DNA from: CAYJII01 sp964370225 | GTDB lineage: Bacteria > Bacillota > Clostridia > Oscillospirales > Ruminococcaceae | Length of the DNA stretch: 64,000 nucleotides | Direction: 5' to 3' | Assembly: GCA_964370225.1 (NCBI GenBank) | Contig: CAYJII010000006.1 | Coordinates: 4,317 to 68,316 of the forward strand | Shown: one piece after another, positions 16,877 to 26,044 of the stretch | Layout: each line of letters opens with the position of its first letter | Numbering within the stretch: the stretch's first letter is position 1 | The notes under the pieces: generated by a model | Databases searched by the model: none | What the model was told of the DNA's origin: nothing | Seen by the model: only the letters and a program-made list of their open reading frames with translations | Position numbers and translations under genes: made by a program

Positions 16877-19800
16877 ATGAAAACGCAAAAAAGCAAAGCA
16901 AAACTATTAACGACATTGAGTGTGGTATTAGTGACCATTATCATTGCTTTGCTTGCAAACTGGTTCCAGTTTGCAGCAGAGGAAGCTGTTGTTAATTCTG
17001 CTCTGAGTGAATTAGAAGAAATCAGCGAACAATACGAGTATGTTTTCGAAGGAAAAATAGAAGAGGTTCTAGGCTACTTAAATCCCATGGCATCTTTTAT
17101 TGCCGAGAATGATATTACACAGGATAATATCTCAGATTTTTTCTCTACTCAAGCTAACGCACAGCAATATACTGCTCTTTTTTATATCGGCCTTGACGGA
17201 GATGGTATCTCCTCTACAAATATAAGTCGTGATTTTTCTAATAATGAAGCTTTTCTTGAGGCTCTACATAATGGCGAATACATATCTCAACCCATTATCC
17301 ATGACGAAACCCAAGAGATTGTGTTCAATGTTTCTGTCCCCGTTAAAGAGGACGGAGTGATTACTGCTGTGCTATATAGTGAAGTAAGCATTGATAAATT
17401 TTTCAAAAGCTACCTTGATGAAACTTATGGCAAAGGTGATATTTTCATCGTTGACCAAGACCTAAAATTTTTATTTTCTTCTAGCGAAGGACACACTGGC
17501 TCAGTATCTATCCCAGAAAGCGACATTAGCGAAATGGGGTATGAGAATGTATTAGCCGCGCAAAGTAATGTTTCCAACAATACAAACGGTGGTTTTTACT
17601 ATAACTATCACGGTGTGGATAAGGTTATGGCGTACACCCCGATAAATATGACAAATTGGGCCTTAGCTGTCAATGTTGAGTCCGCTCTTATAAACAGCGA
17701 ATTAGCTGAGGCAGTCAACCAACTTCAGTTTATATGCCAAACTATCTACTGGTTTTTAATCGTTCTCATTTGCTACACTACACTCTATCATCGTCGTTCG
17801 ATTAGAAAATTAGAAAAAACTGCACATTATGACACATTGACTGGTTTACCAAACCTTGAAAAATTCAAGCAATTAGTGGCAGACTTGATTAAAAATAATC
17901 CTGATATGGACTTTACCATGCAGAAAATGGATTTGGCTAAATTCCATGCTATCAATGAAGTTTATGGCTTTGAAAGCGGCAACTTAGTGCTTAAAAAAAT
18001 TGCTGAGACTATCAAGGAAAACGAAGAGGAAACTTTCGTGTGCGCAAGAGTCGGCGTTGATGAATTTTTGATGTTTGCTGGCAACGGTTTCTTGGACAAA
18101 GACGAAAACGCAAGAGATTATGCAGAACAACTATTTAAAGAAAAAGTTACAGTCCTTAGCGATCACGAATTCATCTTTAGATACGGTCGCTATTTCATCG
18201 CAAAAGGCGAAAATGACATCATCGACATAATAAATAAAACTTCACTAGCGCATAGCAAAGCTAAGAAGAACCCCCAAAGAAAAACTTGGGATTACAATAA
18301 TAATTTCAGGCAAGATGCGCTGCGAAGCACTGAAATTTCTAACAAGAAAAATGCAGCAATACAAAACGAAGAGTTTAAAGTATTCCTACAACCAAAATTT
18401 GGCATACACGACGATGTTTTGATAGGTGCTGAGGCTTTAGTTCGCTGGGTTGAAGCAGATGGAACAATGATTTATCCTAACGATTTTATACCGCTGTTCG
18501 AAAAAAGCGGTTTCATCGTAGAGCTTGATAGATATGTACTAGAGCATACATGTATGGCTCTTCGAAAATGGATTGACAGTGGGCTTGGCGCTATATGTAT
18601 TTCCGTCAATCTATCTCGCGTTAACTTAACCAATCCACGAATTGTAGAGGATATTGCTGATATAGTTGATAAATATGATCTCCCACATGAATTAATCGAA
18701 ATAGAACTCACTGAGTCTGCATCATTAGAGCATAATGATGCGCTAGAAATGCTGTATGCAAAACTGCACGCAACAGGTTTTAAGACTTCCATTGATGATT
18801 TTGGTTCTGGGTATTCATCACTTGCAATGCTCAAAACTTTAAATGTACACACACTTAAAATGGACAGAAGCTTCTTTGTTGATGGCAAATCACAAAGACG
18901 CGACGGCATGCTCATCGACGGCATTGTCAAGCTATCTCATAGCTTGGGGATGTATGTCGTGGCGGAAGGCATTGAAACCGCTGATCAAATCGAACTGTTA
19001 AAAACAATGAACTGCGATGCTGTACAAGGCTATTTTTATGCAAAACCTATGCCTATTGAGATGTTTGAAGAAAAATATCAGCAGCACATGCCTGGTAACC
19101 AATCGGACACTAAAGACAAGGTCGCGCTCATCCAAAGTATTAACGATGCAAAATTTGCAAACTCGTTTGTCCCTTGTGGCATTATTGTGTCCGAGCTAGA
19201 TAAATACTTCACCATCCTTGAAGCAAATGCTGGCTACTTTGACATCATGGGTTACAGTAGAGAAGAAATTCGTGATGAGTTTAAAAATCGTGGTATTGCA
19301 CTTATCCATCCTGACGATCAAGCAGATGTACTAAAATACTTCTATGAAAAAATTGAGTCGGGACCTGATATTCAGCTAGACTATGTTCTCCGACTAAAAA
19401 CTAAAAAAAATGGATATATCACTGCACAAATTAGCGGTAAAGTTACGGCGAACGAAAAAGGTGTCCACAGACTATACTTCTCACTCAGCGATATAACCTC
19501 GTACTCAGAAATCTCAAACACATTGTCCAAAGAAAGGGATTTCAATTCCAAGATAGCATTTCTCACTAATAGCGTTTTCTTCGATTTTGATACGAGTAGC
19601 AAAACTATGCGTTTCTCAAAGAGCTTTGCGGACAAATTCAACATACCCGATACTATCGAGAATTTCACTGAATCAGAAATCGCAAAAACTCTCTTTCCCG
19701 ATCGCTACACTGCGGTGAATAATTCTCCTCGATATACAAATTCTGTTATGGATGGCGAATTTTATATGAGACTACCTAATGGCGAGCCTGTGTGGTACAT

Positions 19801-20422
19801 ATACAGCTGTAGGGAAATTTATGACGAAGCTGAGCGTAAATATAGGGTTGTCGGCAAAATGTCTGAGGCTATTGCGCATAAGCTGGAAATGGATATACTC
19901 AAACTAAAATCCGATACTAATCCACTGATTAATGTTTACGATAAAAGTGCCACTGAGCGCTACATCCACAATTATCTTCGTACTTCTAGCGCAGATACAC
20001 AAACCGGTGCATTCTTTGTTGTGAACTTAGAGCATTTCAGCAAAATTACCGAAGTTTTCGGTGATGAATACGGCTACACTTGCCTTAAAGATATCGGTAA
20101 TATTTTCAGAAATATGTTTAGAAGTTCTGATATCATCGGCAGAATGCATGGGGATGAATTTTACGTGTTCATCACTAATTACAAGGCAGTTGAATTTGTG
20201 CAAAAGAAAGCAGAAGCTCTGTGTAAAAACCTAAATATCGAATATGGACAAGACGGAAACACACTTGAGATTATACCCAATATAGGTATATCCTTATATC
20301 CAGAACATGGTGATGATTTCCAAATTCTTTATAAAAAGTCACTTGTCGCTTTAGAACAAGCGAAGTTAGATGGCAAAAGTAAATTTTGTATTTATGAAGA
20401 AATAGAAGCACCAGTCGAATAA
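16877..20422 (+). CDS. Multidomain c-di-GMP protein: sensor, degenerate GGDEF, EAL, PAS, second GGDEF-like domain
   Basis: 1181 residues. A transmembrane helix at about 10-30, Cache-like extracytoplasmic sensor to about 285, second helix, a GGDEF domain with RVGVDEF (inactive-looking), an EAL domain with AEALVRW, IELTES, DDFGSGYSS, KMDRSFF and AEGIE intact, then a PAS region (about 755-900), a second PAS-like stretch, and a last GGDEF-like domain with GRMHGDEF. In the last domain the first Gly of the motif is His, yet RSSD five residues before it fits an inhibitory I-site, so it may bind rather than make c-di-GMP. Its first 740 residues are a paralogue of the protein at 12901-15129. GGAGG precedes ATG 16877. 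Confidence 0.92.
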   Translation: MKTQKSKAKLLTTLSVVLVTIIIALLANWFQFAAEEAVVNSALSELEEISEQYEYVFEGKIEEVLGYLNPMASFIAENDITQDNISDFFSTQANAQQYTALFYIGLDGDGISSTNISRDFSNNEAFLEALHNGEYISQPIIHDETQEIVFNVSVPVKEDGVITAVLYSEVSIDKFFKSYLDETYGKGDIFIVDQDLKFLFSSSEGHTGSVSIPESDISEMGYENVLAAQSNVSNNTNGGFYYNYHGVDKVMAYTPINMTNWALAVNVESALINSELAEAVNQLQFICQTIYWFLIVLICYTTLYHRRSIRKLEKTAHYDTLTGLPNLEKFKQLVADLIKNNPDMDFTMQKMDLAKFHAINEVYGFESGNLVLKKIAETIKENEEETFVCARVGVDEFLMFAGNGFLDKDENARDYAEQLFKEKVTVLSDHEFIFRYGRYFIAKGENDIIDIINKTSLAHSKAKKNPQRKTWDYNNNFRQDALRSTEISNKKNAAIQNEEFKVFLQPKFGIHDDVLIGAEALVRWVEADGTMIYPNDFIPLFEKSGFIVELDRYVLEHTCMALRKWIDSGLGAICISVNLSRVNLTNPRIVEDIADIVDKYDLPHELIEIELTESASLEHNDALEMLYAKLHATGFKTSIDDFGSGYSSLAMLKTLNVHTLKMDRSFFVDGKSQRRDGMLIDGIVKLSHSLGMYVVAEGIETADQIELLKTMNCDAVQGYFYAKPMPIEMFEEKYQQHMPGNQSDTKDKVALIQSINDAKFANSFVPCGIIVSELDKYFTILEANAGYFDIMGYSREEIRDEFKNRGIALIHPDDQADVLKYFYEKIESGPDIQLDYVLRLKTKKNGYITAQISGKVTANEKGVHRLYFSLSDITSYSEISNTLSKERDFNSKIAFLTNSVFFDFDTSSKTMRFSKSFADKFNIPDTIENFTESEIAKTLFPDRYTAVNNSPRYTNSVMDGEFYMRLPNGEPVWYIYSCREIYDEAERKYRVVGKMSEAIAHKLEMDILKLKSDTNPLINVYDKSATERYIHNYLRTSSADTQTGAFFVVNLEHFSKITEVFGDEYGYTCLKDIGNIFRNMFRSSDIIGRMHGDEFYVFITNYKAVEFVQKKAEALCKNLNIEYGQDGNTLEIIPNIGISLYPEHGDDFQILYKKSLVALEQAKLDGKSKFCIYEEIEAPVE

Positions 20423-20429
20423 ACTTTTA

Positions 20430-20467
20430 AAAAAGTGTTCACCAAATAATGGTGAGCGCTTTTTATT
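20430..20467 (+). terminator. Intrinsic terminator
   Basis: AAAAAGTGTTCACC (20430-20443) pairs with GGTGAGCGCTTTTT (20451-20464) using two G-T pairs; the T-run follows. It separates the c-di-GMP protein from the peroxiredoxin promoter. Confidence 0.85.
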
Positions 20468-20514
20468 TAATTCACTCTCTTTATAAAAAACTAAAAAATT
20501 TCACATCTATTCTA

Positions 20515-20571
20515 TTGACAAAAGTGAACTAATATTGTACACTTATAAGTAAGTTAGATTTAACTAACTAC
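20515..20571 (+). promoter_or_regulatory. Peroxiredoxin promoter with palindromic operator
   Basis: TTGACA (20515-20520), 17-base spacer, TACACT (20538-20543). Just downstream, overlapping the likely start site, AGTTAG-ATTTAA-CTAACT (20552-20569) is a perfect six-base-arm inverted repeat, placed for repression. The bottom strand of 20558-20571 is identical over 14 bases to a site in the promoter of the MarR-family gene at the window end, suggesting shared control. Confidence 0.8.
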
Positions 20572-20589
20572 AATTAGGAGGGAAACATT

Positions 20590-21153
20590 ATGTCAATGAT
20601 AGGAAAAGAAATAAGCGATTTCAAAGCAGAAGCATATTTAGACAACAATTTTAAAACTATTACGAAAGAAGATATTTTAGGGAAATGGAGTGTATTTTTC
20701 TTCTACCCTGCAGATTTTACTTTTGTATGCCCGACAGAACTTGAAGATTTAGCGAATAAATACGAAGAATTTAAAGCAGTTAATTGCGAGATTTACTCAG
20801 TATCATGCGACACTCATTTTGTGCATAAAGCATGGCATGACGCATCTGATACTATCAAAAAAATAAATTACCCAATGCTTGCAGACCCAACAGCAAAACT
20901 TGCACGTGACTTTGATGTTATGATTGAGGATGCTGGAATTACTGAGAGAGGAACTTTTATCGTTAACCCTGAGGGTAAAATTGTTGCTTACGAAGTGATT
21001 GCAGGCAATGTTGGAAGAAATGCGGACGAACTTTTCCGCAGAGTACAAGCCTTGCAGTTCGTAGCAGAACATGGCGACGAAGTTTGCCCAGCAAAATGGC
21101 AACCAGGCGCAAAAACTCTAAAACCTAGCCTTGATTTAGTAGGAATGCTATAA
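20590..21153 (+). CDS. ahpC: Peroxiredoxin AhpC (alkyl hydroperoxide reductase subunit C)
   Basis: 187-residue typical two-Cys peroxiredoxin that reduces H2O2 and organic hydroperoxides. The peroxidatic Cys is in FTFVCPTE (about residue 47) and the resolving Cys in EVCPAKW (about 166), both in family context; the Thr and Arg of the active site are also present. GGAGGG lies nine bases before ATG 20590. The flavoprotein encoded 12 bases downstream should re-reduce it, and a Cys-rich protein completes the operon. Confidence 0.97.
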   Translation: MSMIGKEISDFKAEAYLDNNFKTITKEDILGKWSVFFFYPADFTFVCPTELEDLANKYEEFKAVNCEIYSVSCDTHFVHKAWHDASDTIKKINYPMLADPTAKLARDFDVMIEDAGITERGTFIVNPEGKIVAYEVIAGNVGRNADELFRRVQALQFVAEHGDEVCPAKWQPGAKTLKPSLDLVGML

Positions 21154-21165
21154 GGAGAATATTTT

Positions 21166-22791
21166 ATGGATAATAGAAACTTAACCGACTTCTATGACGC
21201 CGTAGTAATAGGAGGAGGGCCTGCTGGGCTCTCCTCTGCTATTTATATGGCACGTGCGAAGTATAAAACTTTAGTTTTGGAAAAAGAAAAATTCGGTGGA
21301 CAGATAACCATCACTTCTGAGGTTGTAAACTACCCTGGTGTGTACAAAACCAGTGGCGAAAAATTAACAAAAGAAATGCAAAAACAAGCAGAAAGCTTCG
21401 GGGCAGAATTTTTGCTTTGCGAAGTAAACTCCTTTGAAAAAAGCGAGGAGCTTTACACTGTGAAAACTGACCGAGGCGACTTTAAAACTCTCGGTGTAAT
21501 CATCGCTAGCGGTGCGTCACCTCGCATGGTTGGCTTTGAGGGTGAAGAAGAATTTAAAGGGCGTGGTGTCGCATATTGCGCTACTTGTGACGGAGAGTTT
21601 TTCACAGGTAAAGAAATTTTCGTAATTGGTAGTGGGTTTGCAGCTTGTGAAGAGGGGATATTTTTAACTAGATTTGCAAGCAAAGTCCACATGCTTATTA
21701 TCGGTGATGATTTCACTTGTACAGGCAGTATAGTAAATGAAGTTAAGGCAAATGAAAATATCGAAATCCACTATAAAACTAAGGTGAACAAAGTTTATGG
21801 TGATAATTTTGTTGAGGGGATCAGTGTAAACAAAGACGGGGCAGAAATGACTTTTTCATCATCAGAAGGAATTGGTGTGTTCGTTTTTGCAGGATATGCT
21901 CCAGCTAGCGAAAAGTTTGCGAATTTAGTCGAGCTAAACGAGCAAAAATACATTATCACAGACGAAAATCAAAAGACAAATCTTGATGGCGTGTATGCTG
22001 CTGGCGACATCTGTATAAAAAACTTGCGACAAGTTGTAACCGCTGTGTCAGACGGCGCTACAGCTGCAACTTCCTTGGAAAAATATGTTGCTGGAAAATA
22101 CGAAACTCTTCATTTGCCACGCAGAGAATACGTAAAAAAAGCCACTACTGTAGTCGAGGAAAAAACACATAATCAAAACGACGATAGCTTTATTTCACAA
22201 GATATAATCGAAGGGCTTATGCCTGTATTTGAGCGATTTGAGAACAACTTAATCTTAAAATACAAACTAGACGATAGTGACATATCTAAAGAAGTAGCAG
22301 GTTTTATCAAAGAATTTTCAGAGATTACGCCAAAAGTGATTTGTCAAAATGATGATAGTCTGCAAAGTGACTTGCCATGCATCTCAATTTATAGCGAAGA
22401 TGGCGTGAGCAAAAATGTGTCTTTCCACGGTGTACCGGGTGGGCATGAATTTAACTCGTTCATTATTGGGCTTTATAACGCCCAAGGTGAGGGGCAAAAA
22501 ATTTCAGATGGAAATTTAGCTCGCATAAACGCAATCAAAAAGCAAATAAATATTAAACTTGCAGTAACGCTTTCATGCACAAATTGTCCTGATTTAGTGA
22601 TTGCAGCTGAGAAAATCGCCTTGCTTAACGATAATATTTCGCTTGACATTTATGATTTATCGCAGTTTGAAGCACTTAAAACAAAGCATAGCATCATGAG
22701 TGTTCCTTGCATGATAATTGATGACGAGCATGTGCATTTCGGCAAAAAGCCTATTGAAAAAATCCTAGATATACTGGAACAAATTCCATGA
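21166..22791 (+). CDS. Thioredoxin-reductase/AhpF hybrid flavoprotein with C-terminal AhpF-type thioredoxin domain
   Basis: 541 residues. Residues 1-310 are a thioredoxin reductase: FAD motif VIGGGPAGLSSA, redox pair CATC (138-141), NAD(P) motif VIGSGFAACEEG and the FAD closing motif GVYAAGDIC. After a linker (315-345) comes a double thioredoxin-fold unit resembling the N-terminal domain of AhpF: HGVPGGHEFNSF near 421-432 and the redox pair CTNC (471-474) followed by cis-Pro VPC. In enterobacterial AhpF that unit precedes the reductase; here it follows it. The expected electron path is NAD(P)H to FAD, CATC, CTNC and then the adjacent peroxiredoxin. AAGGAGA precedes ATG 21166. Confidence 0.9.
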   Translation: MDNRNLTDFYDAVVIGGGPAGLSSAIYMARAKYKTLVLEKEKFGGQITITSEVVNYPGVYKTSGEKLTKEMQKQAESFGAEFLLCEVNSFEKSEELYTVKTDRGDFKTLGVIIASGASPRMVGFEGEEEFKGRGVAYCATCDGEFFTGKEIFVIGSGFAACEEGIFLTRFASKVHMLIIGDDFTCTGSIVNEVKANENIEIHYKTKVNKVYGDNFVEGISVNKDGAEMTFSSSEGIGVFVFAGYAPASEKFANLVELNEQKYIITDENQKTNLDGVYAAGDICIKNLRQVVTAVSDGATAATSLEKYVAGKYETLHLPRREYVKKATTVVEEKTHNQNDDSFISQDIIEGLMPVFERFENNLILKYKLDDSDISKEVAGFIKEFSEITPKVICQNDDSLQSDLPCISIYSEDGVSKNVSFHGVPGGHEFNSFIIGLYNAQGEGQKISDGNLARINAIKKQINIKLAVTLSCTNCPDLVIAAEKIALLNDNISLDIYDLSQFEALKTKHSIMSVPCMIIDDEHVHFGKKPIEKILDILEQIP

Positions 22792-23261
22792 AATTAGACG
22801 CAATCACTTGCCATTACAACTCACATAGCTGTGATGGCTGTTCTAAGAAAAACAAACCAAGCGATTGCAAATCCGATGGTTGCGGTCGCTGTTGTCAGGG
22901 GCAATGTTCCTCTAAATCAAATGAGCTTGAGAGGGAGTTTTTGCTGACTTTACTCGAGCGTAGTTTTCTTCCTTTTGTGTATATTGAATTGGGTGAAGAG
23001 AAAATAATCATCTACAAATCATGCAGCGAAAGCTCAGCTTTACAGATATCTTCATACGCGCAAATAATCGATAAATTCCACTCACTCGGATATCTTACGC
23101 TCGATTTTGGAGATGAGCTTGATGAGTATAGTTATGAAGATTATGCAAGTTTTGATGCAAGTGAACTTACCCTAGGGCAGAAATATTCGCAAAAAAGAGG
23201 AAGTATAGCCATCACGGAAAAATGCTACAAGCAGTTTATCAACAATCACATAAGTCGATAG
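22788..23261 (+). CDS. Cysteine-rich protein of the peroxide-defence operon, unknown function
   Basis: 157 residues; its ATG overlaps the stop of the flavoprotein gene (ATGA), so translation is coupled. The first 40 residues hold eight cysteines (8, 15, 18, 27, 32, 35, 36, 40) and two His in CxxC-like groupings, probably a metal or Fe-S site. The remainder is helical and ends with SIAITEKCYKQFI, which resembles the wing of a winged-helix fold; this is inference. Partnership with peroxiredoxin and reductase suggests a redox or metal-handling role. I do not recognise the family. A GTTTATCAAC/GTTGATAAAC stem (23234-23270) spans the stop codon. Confidence 0.7.
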   Translation: MKLDAITCHYNSHSCDGCSKKNKPSDCKSDGCGRCCQGQCSSKSNELEREFLLTLLERSFLPFVYIELGEEKIIIYKSCSESSALQISSYAQIIDKFHSLGYLTLDFGDELDEYSYEDYASFDASELTLGQKYSQKRGSIAITEKCYKQFINNHISR

Positions 23262-23317
23262 TTGATAAACCGTGATGTGACATTATATAATAATATATCT
23301 TATCATTATACAATATA

Positions 23318-23346
23318 TTGATTTTTATCATTTTTTTTAGTATAAT
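23318..23346 (+). promoter_or_regulatory. Promoter of the radical SAM / GH3 operon
   Basis: TTGATT (23318-23323), 17-base spacer, perfect TATAAT (23341-23346). Start expected near 23353. A small stem AGTTG/CAACT (23381-23396) lies just before the AAAGGAG site of the first gene. It is the only good promoter I find for the following 10 kb of overlapping genes. Confidence 0.75.
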
Positions 23347-23409
23347 TAAGGTATATTGTTTTTTTATATGCAAAATGAATAGTTGTTAGTGCAACTAAAA
23401 GGAGTCATT

Positions 23410-24693
23410 ATGAATGTATTGTTTATCCATGTTTGGAATCCTGATGATACTAGCTATCGCGGTACTTTTAGCAAATTGTTATCATACCCATCGCTCACAC
23501 TGCCTACACTAGCAACCTTAGTCCCCAAAGATATCGGGGCAAATATAACTTTATGCGATGAAATGTCGCAAAAAGTACATTATGACAAAGTAAAATATGA
23601 CGTTGTCGGATTATCTTTTGACACTGCTTCCTCCACACAAGCGTATAAACATGCAGCAGAGTTTAAAAAAAGAGGTGCGTACATTATTTTTGGCGGATAT
23701 CATGTTAGCTCTTTACCCGAAGAGGGTAGCTTGCACGCTGATTCTGTAATTATTGGAGCTGGCGAAATTTCTCTGCCAGAATTTTTTTACGATTTTGTAA
23801 ATGGTACTCCCAAAAAAGTCTACGATAACCCTAATTATAATGCTAGTCACATTGAGATACCTCGACGTGATTTACAATCGAAAGCAAAAAGTCTGAATAT
23901 CCCTACAATTATTGCAGATAGAGGTTGTAATAATCGCTGTGAATTCTGTGCTATCAGCCACATGTGGTGCAGCAACCCCCGCCCTATCGAAAATGTAGTG
24001 GCAGAAATAAAATCGCTTAAAACAGATAAGCTAATATTCTTTGACCCAAATTTCTTTAGACCAAAGTCCTACGCCTTAGAGCTCATGGAGGAGCTCAGAA
24101 AGCTTAAAGTGCGCTGGGCATGCAACTCCACTGCTGACACTGCATTCGACGACGAATTGCTCGCAGCCGCTCAAAAAAGCAATTGCACAGGTGTTTTAAT
24201 CGGCTTTGAATCTTTAAGCGAAGACAGCTTAGTTGCTGTGAACAAGCGTTATCATAACACTGAGAAATATAAGGAAATTGTTGATAGATTTCATAATTAT
24301 AATATATCTGTAAACGGTTGTTTCGTGCTAGGGTTTGACCATGACACGGAAGAGCAACTCCTACAAATGCCCGAAAAAATCGATTATCTAGGACTTGACA
24401 TCACTAGATTTGCTATACTCACACCACTCCCTGGCTCGAAGATTTACAATGATTTAGAGGCGCAAGGTAGGCTTATTACAAAAGACTGGACAAAGTATAA
24501 CCAAAACTGTGCGGTATTCAAGCCAGCGCATATGACACCTGAGCGATTAGAGGAAATTTATAGAATTGTGTGGCGTGAGTCATACAGCTGGAAACGAGTA
24601 CTGCAAAGAGCGAGGAACTCAAAAAATAAATCTTTCATTGAGAAAGCTATTTTGTTTGGAGGCAATGTCGGATTTAAATTTAATACAGTATAA
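23410..24693 (+). CDS. Cobalamin-binding radical SAM enzyme 1 (subfamily A)
   Basis: 427 residues. N-terminal B12-binding Rossmann-like domain (1-130) with the BchE-type signature FGGYHVSSLPEE (94-105); then a radical SAM barrel with the 4Fe-4S motif CNNRCEFC (173-180) and the downstream FFDPNFF strand. Members of this class carry out methyl transfer to unactivated carbon or phosphorus, cyclisation or other radical chemistry with methylcobalamin and S-adenosylmethionine. Its N-terminus (SLTLPTLATLVP) and C-terminus (LTPLPGSKIYNDL, VFKPAHMTPERL) match the fourth enzyme of the cluster and not the other three. AAGGAG lies before ATG 23410; an in-frame upstream start is not supported. Confidence 0.9.
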   Translation: MNVLFIHVWNPDDTSYRGTFSKLLSYPSLTLPTLATLVPKDIGANITLCDEMSQKVHYDKVKYDVVGLSFDTASSTQAYKHAAEFKKRGAYIIFGGYHVSSLPEEGSLHADSVIIGAGEISLPEFFYDFVNGTPKKVYDNPNYNASHIEIPRRDLQSKAKSLNIPTIIADRGCNNRCEFCAISHMWCSNPRPIENVVAEIKSLKTDKLIFFDPNFFRPKSYALELMEELRKLKVRWACNSTADTAFDDELLAAAQKSNCTGVLIGFESLSEDSLVAVNKRYHNTEKYKEIVDRFHNYNISVNGCFVLGFDHDTEEQLLQMPEKIDYLGLDITRFAILTPLPGSKIYNDLEAQGRLITKDWTKYNQNCAVFKPAHMTPERLEEIYRIVWRESYSWKRVLQRARNSKNKSFIEKAILFGGNVGFKFNTV

Positions 24694-24706
24694 TCGGAGA
24701 TAATCA

Positions 24707-26044
24707 ATGAAGATAACAATCATAAAAGTCGCCATGTTTAATGGAAAAAGCGCAGATGCACTAAAACCAATATTTTTTGAAATTGCAAATGAGCTTTTGC
24801 CAATAAATTCCACTGTCGATTTTATAGACGACAGAAAAGAAGAGCTACCACAAAGTATCGATAGCGACATTATCATACTTTCGTTTGATACATTTTCGTG
24901 TAGGCGTGCATATTTATTGGCACAAAAATACAAATGTGCGGATAATTTAATTGTAATGGGTGGCTTTCACCCAACTGTGTGCCCTGATGAGGCAAAAGAG
25001 TACTGCGATGTGGTAATTTGCGGAGATGCTGAAGGGATATTGCCCGATTTTTTTGCCGATTATACAAAAGGAAACATTAAGGGGCTGTACGACGGTAGGG
25101 AAAAATCTGCACCAATTGCAAAGCTTGATAAAAGCAGAAAAAATCCGTACAAATCAAAATATTTACCACTGGGTTTGGTGCAATTTTCCAGAGGTTGCAA
25201 GTTTGACTGCGACTTTTGTAGTGTTAAAACCATGTACCCAGGCAAAGTCGTGCAAAAAAGTGTTGCTGATGTCGTGGAGGAAATTAAAGCTACTAAGGAA
25301 AATTTCATTTTCTTTATAGACGACAATATTTTATACGACGAAAAAAGCGCAATAGAGCTGTTTAATGCAATTAAACCGCTTAAGAAAAAATGGGCGTGCC
25401 AAATTAGCATTGAGGTATCAAACAACGATAAACTCCTAAAACTCATGAGGGAAAGCGGTTGTATTTGCGTTCTTATCGGCTTTGAAAGCCTCAATACCAA
25501 AAACCTCAAAACTATGGGTAAAAGTGCAAATTTAAAGATTGACGACTACGAGAGTGCAATACGAAAACTACAGTCACATAAGCTGATGATTTACGCGACT
25601 TTTGTAATCGGGTATGATGACGATGATAAAAACTCTGCTGGCGCAATCATGGATTTTGCTCTAAAAAACAATTTATCCGTCGCAAATTTCAACCCGCTTA
25701 TACCATTTCCAGGCACCCCGCTTTATGATAGATTGCAGTCACAAGGTCGTATGCTTTACAACTCAGTTTGGTGGCTTGATGAAAACTATCATTATGGCGA
25801 TACAGCATTTATTCCATCAAAGATGACAGCAAAAGAACTAGAAATTTCCTGCAAAAATGCCCGCTATCAATTCTATGGTTTTAAAAGCATCTTAAAAAGA
25901 TACTTTTCATTACACATTCGCATGGGATTTAAAAGCGCATGGTATTTTCTACTTATGAATATAATTTCAGGCATCGAAATACGCCGTAAGCAAGGCGTAT
26001 TATTAGGGGAGGATAAAGATGACGTTAACACTGATAAAGCCTAA
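24707..26044 (+). CDS. Cobalamin-binding radical SAM enzyme 2 (subfamily B)
   Basis: 445 residues. B12-binding domain (1-130; MGGFHPTVCPDE about 84-95) and radical SAM motif CKFDCDFC (164-171), then FFIDDNILYD and a C-terminal region with the WWLDENYHYGD signature shared by enzymes 3 and 5. Its N-terminus is the most divergent of subfamily B and lacks the MEPL stretch seen in the others, so substrate or partner may differ. It starts 13 bases after enzyme 1 and overlaps enzyme 3 by 26 bases. Confidence 0.9.
   Translation: MKITIIKVAMFNGKSADALKPIFFEIANELLPINSTVDFIDDRKEELPQSIDSDIIILSFDTFSCRRAYLLAQKYKCADNLIVMGGFHPTVCPDEAKEYCDVVICGDAEGILPDFFADYTKGNIKGLYDGREKSAPIAKLDKSRKNPYKSKYLPLGLVQFSRGCKFDCDFCSVKTMYPGKVVQKSVADVVEEIKATKENFIFFIDDNILYDEKSAIELFNAIKPLKKKWACQISIEVSNNDKLLKLMRESGCICVLIGFESLNTKNLKTMGKSANLKIDDYESAIRKLQSHKLMIYATFVIGYDDDDKNSAGAIMDFALKNNLSVANFNPLIPFPGTPLYDRLQSQGRMLYNSVWWLDENYHYGDTAFIPSKMTAKELEISCKNARYQFYGFKSILKRYFSLHIRMGFKSAWYFLLMNIISGIEIRRKQGVLLGEDKDDVNTDKA

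Noticed and set aside
23234..23270. Stem GTTTATCAAC/GTTGATAAAC at the end of the Cys-rich gene as terminator
   Set aside because: No T-run follows and it overlaps the stop codon; left as a possible mRNA structure only.
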